NCBI GenBank assembly: GCA_012931725.1
Contig: CM022955.1
Coordinates: forward strand, 12,878,137 to 12,942,136
DNA: 64,000 bases
Direction of reading: 5' to 3'
From: Litsea cubeba
Taxonomy: Eukaryota > Streptophyta > Magnoliopsida > Laurales > Lauraceae
Both the position numbers and the translations under genes were made by a program. A model generated the notes under the pieces. That model was not told where the DNA came from, searched no databases, and worked only from the letters and a program-made list of their open reading frames with translations. Shown here piece after piece: positions 34,914 through 44,547 of the stretch (position 1 is the stretch's first letter; every line of letters begins with the position of its first letter).

Positions 34914-35116
34914 CTGTCCGATCGATCGGCCATCAGGTCTGATCGATCGGACCGTGTCTTAACTGAGACATATTTATGTCCGATCGATCGGACCTGTGCG
35001 TCGATTGATTGGACTATCCCTTAACTGTGACGTGTTTCTGTCCGATCGATCGGACCTGTGCGTCGATCGATCGGACTGTCCCTTAACTGGGACGTATTTT
35101 CGTCCGATCGATCGGT
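34914..35116. repeat. CGATCGATCGG palindrome array with 62-bp period
   Basis: GTCCGATCGATCGG starts at 34978, 35040 and 35102, exactly 62 bp apart. Each full unit also carries a second GTCGATYGATYGGAC palindrome and a CCTTAACTG..GACGT block. Position in the LTR matches the clusters of the other families. Confidence 0.85.
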
Positions 35117-35623
35117 GGACTCAGTTTGAGTCCAGTTGGATTTCGAGATTCGTTCGATCATGGATGTTTCCTATGAACTTAATTACTCCCTAAACTAGTT
35201 TTAAAGCTAATTATTATGAGATTAGAGATCAATTGAATTAAGGAAAAATAAAAGGAGATTTCAAGTGATTGAAGCCTAAGTTTAATAACAATAACGAATG
35301 TTCAATGGATTATAGACTAGACCCCCATGAGTGATAATTACGGGGACTCTATTGTACACATTAATTAAAAGTGATGCCCATCAAGAATAGCACGTACATT
35401 AGATAACCAATGGTTACACTCGAATGGTTGGTTGGAATCATGAAAGAAATGAGTGGAGTTCCTAATTATCCGAATTCCCTCATTGGTATGTGTTTGTATT
35501 GTACCGTAATTGCTTTACTAGACTTGCATGTCTTGAATTGAATTTAGAAATAGATTAAAGTGATAACTCGTAAGTTTGGCACTACATAGCTATTTCATCA
35601 AATGATTATTCCTACTGCAGTAG

Positions 35624-36099
35624 ATGGATTTGGGGGCGTTCCGGAGCTCCGTGGTGATGCTAGTTGCCCCTGGCCCGGGCACTAGTAAGTCCCACAATAT
35701 TGAATGACTGTCATTGAAAGATTATGACTATACTATTCCTTCCGCTTGGAAGATGAATCCTTCCTTTGAGGGAAGATGGTAAAAGAATGAAAAGTAATGA
35801 AATGAATGCCATGGTAGTTGCCAAATTATTTATGTTCATTAATTGACTAATGGTATTATCTATGCTATGAATTGTTAGAATTGATAGAAATACAGCTGAA
35901 TGAAATCATGTAGGTATTAACATGTTATATCACAGAATTATGTATGCATTGTTGAACCGTTGTGTTCATTAGTATTATTTATGGCATTACAGGCCCACTT
36001 GCCCATACCGACCCTGTAGCGGCCCCAGCGCCAGCGGAGGAGACCGCTCCGGTTCCTCCAGGAGGATTGATAGAATGGCATAGACGGGATACTAATTGA
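35624..36099 (+). CDS. predicted two-exon 55-residue peptide inside LTR C
   Basis: Exon A: ATG 35624 (after CTACTGCAGTAG) to 35684, ending ACT A before the donor GTAAGT at 35685. Exon B: after GCATTACAG (AG 35991-35992), 35993-36099, ending TGA. The 308-bp intron is GT-AG and phase 1. The joined frame is 168 nt including the stop. It starts MDLGAFRSSVVML, passes a Pro/Gly stretch (APGPG) and continues acidic/Pro-rich to PVPPGGLIEWHRRDTN. No known domain. Exon B has partners in the same phase in three other LTR families; the exon A block is conserved in position in the chromovirus LTR (ATG 3239) but its frame is broken there. Expression is unproven. Confidence 0.45.
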
Positions 36100-36464
36100 T
36101 ATGAGTATCCGAGTGCGTCATGACATGGAGATTCATTTTGGGGTTTTCTTTTGGGAATGTTTAGATTCTTTTGGGAGAACTGTTTGAGAATTCAATTTTT
36201 GGTCACCTTGTATTGTATGTGAATATACAATGGTTGACAAAACAATTCATGTATAAGAACCTCACTTTTAAATTGGGATTATACATTGATAATGGTTGAT
36301 GTTAAAATATATGCATTCCGCAATTTGTATATTTTCCGCAAATTTGTATGATTATCCCTTGTGGATCCCGTTTTAATTTCGATTAATTCGGGGTTTTTCG
36401 GGAGTAAGTATGTGATCGCGATCCGGGGGTTTAACGGATCTCTGGCCTGGGTCGTGACATTTAT

Positions 36465-39283
36465 AAACCATGAACGTACAGTCTCCATAAAAAAAATCTT
36501 CTTTGGAGTTGGAGGGAAGATTGATCATATCCAAAAGAAAAAAGAGATCACCTGTGATGAAATAAATCCGATTTTACATGTCAAACAGTGGTTCTATCTC
36601 TAATTGGAGAGAACGAATTAAATTTGGGCCCATTAATCAACGAGCTTATCTAACGGCCCAAAGTGACAGGAGTCTCGCGCGGCTATTTCACCTAATCTGC
36701 CTCAGCGACTAGGGCATGTGCGCCCAACGGCCATTTCTCCCGGCCCTCCTCAGCGGGTGGGCCCAGCCATGGGACCCGCAATACCCCTTGGACCCTCCTT
36801 TTGGGCCTAGATTGAGCCTATTTCACCTGCTATTTGACCCAAAATTATTTATGATTTTAAGGAGGGAAATTGTAGAGTTTTAAACCCGAACATGTGTACC
36901 AAGTGGATTCTTTGGTACTACCATAAACCATAAGGAACTAGTTAATGGAATGGACTGACATCAGTTCCCATCCATAAAGAGAACCAAGACTGAGATTACA
37001 ATGAACCCCGTACTCCAACCCCAACCCCAACCCCAACCCCAACCCAACACGATTTTCTAATTATCCGAATAAATTGAGAGGGCATGTGGAGCACAGTGAT
37101 TATTGCTCTATCCAGACTTAGGATTTGGATATCCCCATCTTAAGAATGCACCAAATGTAGAACCAATCATGATATCCAACTCTTGGTGCGTAGTCTTGAA
37201 TATCATCGTCCTTGCATATCCATGGCCAATAATGATAAAAGATACATTCGTAATGGACCCGTGATTGTTCAGTAGACGGGTTAGATGATTTTAATGAGTT
37301 TATTTCCATATTCATATGCACAGTGCATATTCCTCTTATTATTATGTTTTTATACGTCCAGACATACCTAGACTTACCCGGCCTAAGTATTGTGACCTAT
37401 GGGACTCCTTGGGAATTATCGCGCAATATTCACCCTGCTTTGACCCTTGATGTACTTGGATCCTTTGGCAGTCTCTTCGTTTGATGTGTGAGCATTCAGT
37501 TGCCCAGCCCCTTCCGAGTTACCCGTATCACTTTGTCCTTTTCCTACCCGTCTTTTTTAGGATTTTTCATACTTCGATGGACCGCTTTTCTAGCACAAAA
37601 CTGTACTGTTTTCAGTTCTGAATTGTTTATACCAGATAGAACTATCTGTTTTCTTTTGTATTTGTATTTATTCACTGAGAGTATCGTAATTACTCTTGTA
37701 CCCCTAGATAGCACACCTATTTGAACACTAAACTGCGTATTTTCCCCGGATTTGCAACTGTACACACTATATAAGAATCGGAATTTCTCCAATATCCCTG
37801 ATCATAACTTCACCTGGACAATGGATTGTCCTACACCTAAAATTATGAGTTTGCATTAATTCCCGAGTCGGCACCACCAAGCTACTTATTCTAGTATTTA
37901 TTTATATATGTATATATTGCTCACTGCAGTTTGTAGTCTCGTATGTGACCGGTGTCACTAAAGTACCTACCCTGCCCGGGCCAGACCAGGCACCCACCCA
38001 GTGGCAGGGCCAAAGATTTCAAACGACCGTAAACTCTCGAGTTAGTTCAAAGGTACTATCAGTCAATTCGATTGGGGCAAGCGAATGCTCCGCTTCCGAG
38101 GATTATACGACGTGGTTGCCAATTAGAATATAGTTTATTTTTCTGTTATTATTGTTTCTGCTATTTTACTCATGATGCACTGACTTTGCCTAGACATAAT
38201 GTTACCTGTCGTCTTTTTTGGCTTTGTAAGCTTCAGTGAGAAGAGGATAGCTAGCTATGAAATGCATAGAAGATCTAAATGGCAGCGGAAGGAGGCTTGT
38301 TGCTAAGATTGCCTCCTTCAGGTGGTCTCAAAGAAGAAAGAGTTCTAATCCTCAGAATTACCAGAACATGACTAGAGACTCGGAGGTGGCCATGCAGTCT
38401 GCAGAACAACCAAGCCTGTTCTGTTCAGCAGTGAGAAAAAAGATTTCTCAATGGGAAAGAAGTTTAAAGTTCTCAGACAATAGGTCCTTTGTGTATGTGG
38501 TCAAAGGAAAATCTACTACGAAGGATGCAGGGATAGTTGTTAAAAAAGAGATTGTGAGGGGCAATACTAAATGGCTATCCAACAGTCTGGTTGGAGAGGT
38601 GAGATGGGGTGGAGCATTTACCTCTATTTGGCATGTGTTTTCTCACTTCCTTTTTCAAGAAAAATTCACGTGTAAATCCCCAACTACAATTAAGAAAACC
38701 CTGAATCAAGAAGACCATTGATTCGTAGCTTATCGTTGTATCTAGGAGCATCAATTTTTCATTGTCACTCATGTCCCTACTCACTCGGAATTAGTTTCAT
38801 GATGGAACCTCCTCTTTGGCGTTCATACTTCATAGAACCCTATGCTAATGCCAATCCAAATTGTGGTCCACATATGTAAATGGCCACGAGAAATCTTTCA
38901 AACACATCATGAATATTGACCCAATTATCAGCTTGAACACAATATCCAATCATCAACACATCCATTGTATCCACAAATCTATTGTATCTCCCCCTTAAAA
39001 AATTGCATCATCTACATATAGGTTGTCTCCTTCGTAAAATATGCTGAACACTGTTCAGCTGATTTTCACGTGATTGCAATAAGTCATTATAGGGCATCCT
39101 TACTTTACACATTCCTTTAACAAATTGTGGAGACCTACCCAACTGAATTAGCAAAAATGAAAAGCAATTCATTTTACTACATCTGATTTTATCTCAGTGG
39201 AACAACTTCAAGCCTACACAGGCCTATGTAGAAAGAGCTTTCCCTGAAGAATAGAAATTTGGTATAATACCAAACTGGGGCAA
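36465..39283. other. unassigned 2.8-kb spacer with one frame at 38257-38721
   Basis: No element ends were found. A 154-codon plus-strand frame (38257-38721) has a protein-like composition (e.g. DNRSFVYVVKGKSTTK) and could be the start of a LINE ORF1-type protein, but no domain is visible. Short GC-rich pieces near 36640-36790 and 37930-38000 are not recognised. Confidence 0.4.
37015..37046. repeat. (CCCCAA)n microsatellite
   Basis: Five to six CCCCAA units. Plant telomeres use CCCTAAA, so this is a simple repeat and not an interstitial telomere. Confidence 0.8.
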
Positions 39284-40145
39284 AAAATTTAAGAGGAATT
39301 TACCTGAAAAAGGACCTTAGATGGTCACCAGACGGAAAAATGGGACACTAGTTTATATGCTACGAAACTGGTATTCCCGCCAAACTTTTTTCTTTTTTTG
39401 CTCTTTTTTGACAATTGTCGACATCGTCATTCATTTAAACGGGACCAAGTGTTTCAAGATTCTGCGAAGAGACGACGTTGTCGCTTATTCTACCCCTTCA
39501 GCAAAATTTCATAAACGATTGGGCAACGACGTCGACTCTGATCTTAGTGTTTTTTTTTTTTTTTTTTGCCCTTTTTACATTACTTTTTTTTTGTGAGGTT
39601 CCTATTAATGATGCTTGCTTTTTTTTTTTATCATTTATCATCTTACGGGGCATTTAGAAGTAGGAAAATTAGTGGGTCTTTGAAGGGAATCAATCGAGAA
39701 ATTTATAGGCTTGAAGCTGAGCAAATTGTAAAGGAATTGTGATATGTTATCATCAATATCGAAGGTTTATTGGGAAATGATATATTCCATTTAAAAGTCA
39801 TGTTTCAATAAGGTTTGGACTTTGGAGTCCACCAAACTTAGCTTCAGGGAGTTCACTTCACCATTCCAAATTTTAATGGTTCAGTTGACATGGTTTGAGT
39901 TGATACAGGCTCGGAGTTTAAGGTGCGGACTTAAAACCCAAGGCATTGTTGCTCAAAACCAGTGATGGGAATGACATATCCCCAAGCACACATTGCAAAA
40001 GAGATGGTGTTGCATATAGTTTTGTTGATCATACTTTTGTGGATCATACCTTGTATATATCCCTTGATGTAGATCATACTTTTGTGGGGTAGCTTTCAAG
40101 CATACCTTGTAAATATTTACATCAACACTTCTTTACATTAGATTA

Positions 40146-40357
40146 TGTGAAGCAACGACGTCGTCATATATTAAAGTATATTGTCTTTCACTAGCTTCTG
40201 TGAAGCAATGACGTCGTCATATATTAAAGCATATTTTCTAGCACTAGCTTCTGTGAAGCAACGACATCATCAGATATTAAAGCACACTTTCTTCCACTAG
40301 CTTCTGTGAAGCAGCGACGTCATCAGATATTAGAGCATACTTCCTTCCATCACTCTC
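40146..40357. repeat. 53-bp tandem repeat, four copies, in MULE 3
   Basis: TGTGAAGCA starts at 40146, 40199, 40252 and 40305. Each unit holds a GACGTCGTC-like palindrome (mutated to GACATCATC in copy 3) and CTAGCTTCTG. Related GACGTCGAC / GACGACGTTGTCGC motifs lie at about 39470-39540, and AACAACGTCGTCAC in the right arm (about 63493). Confidence 0.85.
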
Positions 40358-41293
40358 CCCAGCACCCATTTTCTTCACACACAGTCCTTTTCCCTTTGCC
40401 CCCAACACCCTCTTCTCCAAACAAATTCCACAACCACAAGAGTGAGAATCAAATTGTTAGATATGATTAATCTACCCTCCTATTCCCCAATCTCATCCTT
40501 TTCCCCAATCAGATTTTAAATTTCAAAAATACTCATCTCATATTTCCCTTCAAAACTCCATTTCCTGTTGACACCAAAAATGTCACTTTGCCTCTTCAAG
40601 ATCCAAAGAGCTACATGAAGTCGCAACCTGCCATAAATAGGCAATGCTGCTTCCAAAAATCAAATCTTGTCAGAATCAAACAAAAACTGCAAGATTCTTC
40701 CAGACAGCCAAAAGAGGAGTACACAAGAAGTTTCGGGCCATTTCAAAATCATTTGGCCTAACTTCGCTTCTCCGACAGCTGAAAAGGAGCTCTCGGCGGC
40801 AAAGCTCTCCGGGACCATGGTTTCCAAGACAGAGCCTATGGATCATCTTAAAATGACTCCAATAGGTTCCCTGTCAAATTTCAAGTCAATCGGGCATCGA
40901 TTGACCGCACATCAAACCGCGACATCTTCATCGCGACAAAAAGCAAGTCTACAGGTGATAGGACCCCAAACGGCTTCAAAACTCAAACAAAAGCCTATGG
41001 TTGGTCTTATTTATTGCTCAGGAGGCTTCACACCAAATTTCAGGTCATTCCGACATCGTTTGGCCCAGTTTCAGCTTCTGACGGAAAATCGGCAGCTCTG
41101 CGCGACAAAGTCTTCGGCTTTCTCAGGAAATTGGAAACTTTGCAAAATAAAATGCAAGGATTCTCATCAGGTTTCCTACAAAGAAATTAGGCCAATAAAT
41201 GGTCAAAATGTCAAGGAAAAGTACAGAAGAAAAAAGAATCGAAAAACAGCAAAAACGGACGCAAAACGGGACACGAAAGGGGGAAAACCCCCC

Positions 41294-41319
41294 CAGGGTC
41301 GCAGGCCCCTGCGACCCTG
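41294..41319. other. perfect 12-bp-arm hairpin in LTR U3
   Basis: CAGGGTCGCAGG (41294-41305) and CCTGCGACCCTG (41308-41319) form a stem with a 2-nt loop. It is followed by a second near-perfect palindrome (CCAGGGTCGCC/GGCGACCTTGG, 41322-41343) and a CCGGGG-rich stretch. In the 3' LTR two substitutions weaken the first stem. Confidence 0.85.
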
Positions 41320-42018
41320 GGCCAGGGTCGCCGGCGACCTTGGAACCCGGGGTCGCCGGGAAAGCCCCGGAAACCCCGGTTTTCGCCGTTTTTTCGCGAT
41401 TCGAGGAGCCCAGCCTCTGGTACTTTCCAAAATTCATGCTTTTGAGACACCAAGTCCTCTGACATCCGTCCAAAACACGGGTCAATCATCAAGAGTATCG
41501 AAAACAACATTGATCACCACCCGGTCAACCAAAAAAAGTGTGCTTTCTACCCGACCGATCGAGAAATCGACAGGACAGATGGCACCGACCCGCTGTTGGC
41601 AACAAACACCTGAAATTACATGATCATCTGATGTCGATCTACATGAAGATCCATCGATGATCATCAACAGAAGAATCTCAAAAGACGTGGCACGGCCCGC
41701 GACTCTTCAGCTGCTCGGCGACCACTTAATGCGATTAATTGACTAGCTTTATTACAGTCATTAATCCATTTCTTTGGACGGCCCAATCAGAAGCAAGCAT
41801 TCGGGAGTTACAAGTCAAGAGATTCATGACATTTAACCCATGAAACTCCTCCCATCATGGCGATTAAAGGCGATTAAATGCCCTCAATCTCCTCCGGCCA
41901 ATCAGAAGCCAAGAAAAAGGAGTTACAAAATAAACAATTCAATTTTGTAACTCCTCCCATTATGCGGCTTAATGACAATAAAAGCCCATAAACCCACCTA
42001 AAAGGCTACCTAAAAGCC

Positions 42019-42026
42019 TATAAATA
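42019..42026 (+). promoter_or_regulatory. TATA box of Tat LTR
   Basis: TATAAATA followed about 30 bp later by a purine-rich leader. Copies at 61941-61948 (3' LTR) and, diverged, at 20746-20753 (old solo LTR). Confidence 0.8.
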
Positions 42027-42898
42027 GGAGGGCTCTCCAAGAAGAAAGAACATCACAGAACATCAGAAACATCAGAGAAAAAAAAGCACAAGCACACAGA
42101 CAGAAATCCAGAGAAAGGAAAAAGAGAGAAAACTCTGCGGAAGTTCTACACCGGCCACCGCAACAAGGTGACAAAAGTCCCTTGGGGGGTACCCCCCCCA
42201 AGGTCCTTGCCTTCTCCTCCTGCCTCCAATGGCTTAGATATGGCTTTTCAGCCCGTCTACTCGGCTTTTTATTGGACATAGGACCTTCCTTTGGTCTTTG
42301 TCCTCTAAAAACCTGAGGTTATAGCCAAGCCAAGCGAATCAATAGCACCCTCTGTTCTCATCTGCATGGATGATGGCGAAGCCCACATATGGCTTGCGAT
42401 CGTCAATCTAAACGAGTCCCCCACAATCTCCTGAGAAGTTAGATCCTCCTTTTCTTGCTTTTCATTGTAGTTTGTATTTTTTCAAAAGAGACAAAAATCA
42501 CAATTCTTGTCTTTCATTGTTGATAAGGATTGTAAATCGGCTATAAACGCCAAAATCGGCTATAAACGCCAAAAATCGGCTATAAACGCCAAAATCGGCT
42601 ATAAATGCCAAAAAAATCGCCTTTCACGGCAAACTAAGAAAAATGTCTCTTTTCTTAAATATATGTGCAATGGAAAACTTGAAAGAAGTTGATTTCCTTT
42701 TTACTTGCGAAGGTTGATCTCCGGATCACCACTTGCAATTCCAAGTAAAAATAGAAAATCTGGCACACCAAAAAAAAAAAGAAATGTTGATGCACGCCCC
42801 CCTTGCCCCCCGGTTACGAAAGGGTCGGAACCAAACGGACTCCCACGTCCGCCGACCTCGGTAGGAACCCGGGCATCCGGGAGCGCGGTCCATGAAGC

Positions 42899-42920
42899 TG
42901 GCATCACCCGGTGGGACTCG
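42899..42920 (+). other. probable primer binding site
   Basis: TGGCATCACCCGGTGGGACTCG (shown here as 42899-42920) begins with TGG, and its CCGGTGGGACTCG part complements the T-arm and acceptor of an Arg-type tRNA as known from Tat elements, with mismatches next to the CCA end. It overlaps the disputed LTR end, so the assignment is tentative. Confidence 0.4.
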
Positions 42921-43029
42921 TTTATTTGAGAACACGATGCTAGAAATGAAATATTTGCATATCATATATTTTGCTCTATGCTTATATTTCTTTTCTCGAT
43001 TCCTTGGCTACTTTATAATTGGTGGCCTA

Positions 43030-44540
43030 TGTTGAATTCCGCATAAAAAAAAAATGAGATGAGATTTTTGTTTGGAAATTTCTAATTCTTTGAATTTATT
43101 TCCACTATTTCTCTTTTCAAAAAAAAAAAAAACAAAAAAAATCAGATTTTTCATCTTTGGATTCAAAATTGAGAAACTTTGATCCTTTCCCTTCTGGGCA
43201 CTGGCGCTCGCGGAAATCGCTGAGACCGTGTTCGGATCGGGGGTTGGGCCATTGTTTCTCTTCGATGAGTTCATTAAAAATCTAAAAAAAAATAATAATA
43301 TATATATATATAAAAAAAAAAATTTAGATTTCTCAATTTGGATTCAAAATTGAGAAACCTTGATCCGTTCCTATCGTTCATCGCGCTTGCAGAAATGTTG
43401 AGCCTGTTCGACTAAGGTTTTGGGCCATTGTTTCTCTTCGATGAATTCATAAAAATAAAAAAAAAACATATAAAAAAAAAGACATAGACCACTAAGGTTA
43501 AACCAACTGTGTTCTTTGATCATGGTTGATTCAAAGAAAAGCCTTGTCCAGAGTGTGGAGCCAGCTTGACTGTTCTAGGCAAGGGTCCTCCAAACGGGTT
43601 CATTAAGTAATCCTACCCTTACCTGGGGGCAATTCTATCAATCAAGATTTCATAAGACCGGGTTAGGAGGCCTATGTGTACTCTCTCGTCTTTTAAATAA
43701 ATTTTTTTTCAAAAATAAAATTTTTAAAAATAATAATTTAAAATAAAAAATAAAAAATAAAAAAAATTTTCAAAAAAAAAAAATCTTAAAAATAAAATAA
43801 AAATAAAATAAAATAAAAAAAAAGATTTAAAAAAAAAAAAAAAATCTTCAAAATCTTCAAAAAAAAAAAAACTTCCGTCATTTTGGGTTTAGATTAGAGA
43901 AATCTTGGTCTTCTCCTTTCTGAGCACTGGCGCTCGCGGAAATTGCTGAGCCCGTGTTCAGATTGGAGTGCCTTTTGCTCTCTTTGATGAACCCGATATT
44001 GGCCTTTCAAAAAAAAAACTCGTCATTTTTAGATTCAGATCCGAGAAATCATGGTTCATTTCTTTCTGAGCACTGGCGCTCGCGGAAATCGCTGAGCCCG
44101 TGTTCAGATTGGAATACCATCTGCTCTCTTTGATGAATCCAATCTTGACCTTTCAAAATAGAGAATCTCATCTCATAGATGCGGTCTCAAAACATTTGTG
44201 TCTAGCGGTACTAGTACGCCCTTTCAGGGTCTACTGTATTGCGACCGGCACATCTGTAACTCCAACTTTATATTCTTCTTACCTCGAGCAAGCTCTGCTT
44301 CTCGATAAGTCGAATTTAAGTTCACAATTGCTTCTAGCAGTCACTGGGATGCCCATTCTGGGCTTACCATACCTGCGATCAGAACAATTGTACCTTCTAT
44401 GGCATTTTGCCTACCTCATATTGCTTGGGTCATCTACCTCGAGCAATTTGAAAAGACGAAACCATAGAACTTCCCATTTATGATCATTATATTCTTGTGA
44501 TTACTAATGGATGTGGTCTTGTTTCAGAAATTTTCGAAAA
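43030..44540 (+). repeat. repeat-rich leader of Tat element
   Basis: Long A-runs alternate with at least four copies of a block containing CACTGGCGCTCGCGGAAAT.GCTGAG..CGTGTTC (about 43199, 43385 degenerate, 43925, 44069). The block ends with GTCTTGTTTCAG (to 44527), a good splice acceptor 20 bp before the gag ATG. No coding content is recognised at 43030-44500. Confidence 0.7.
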
Positions 44541-44547
44541 ACTAACA

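Larger units (their letters stand above)
33841..36459 (+). mobile_element. solo LTR, gypsy-type family C (2.6 kb)
   Basis: Begins TGTTACACCCCGTCCCG and ends GGGTCGTGACA, flanked by the perfect 5-bp duplication TTTAT (33836-33840, 36460-36464). Related in plan and in short blocks to the chromovirus LTR (CCCGTCCCGA, TACTGCAGTAGATG, GTTCCGGA, TTGTTGAACCG, GGTCGTGACA). Landmarks: TATATAA 34244-34250; GTAAGT 34472-34477; AGGCAAGT 34653-34660; CGATCGATCG palindromes 34914-35115; two-exon frame 35624-36099. Confidence 0.94.
40566..42906 (+). repeat. 5' LTR of Tat element
   Basis: Starts TGTTGACACC. TATAAATA at 42019-42026 sets a U3 of about 1.45 kb. A GC-rich hairpin cluster lies at 41294-41390, and four CGGCTATAAAYGCCAAA units at about 42537-42610. 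The exact end is uncertain: the 3' LTR ends GGTCCATCA, whereas here an extra 11 bp (TGAAGCTGGCA) separates GGTCCA from TCA, giving an end at 42892 or 42906. Confidence 0.92.

Noticed and set aside
37015..37046. Telomere-like CCCCAA repeat
   Set aside because: Plant telomeres are CCCTAAA; five units of CCCCAA is an ordinary microsatellite.
41123..41485. Minus- and plus-strand frames in the Tat LTR U3 (41199-41510, 61045-61432)
   Set aside because: Overlapping frames in several phases across a GC-rich hairpin region, present in both LTRs; no domain and no start context.
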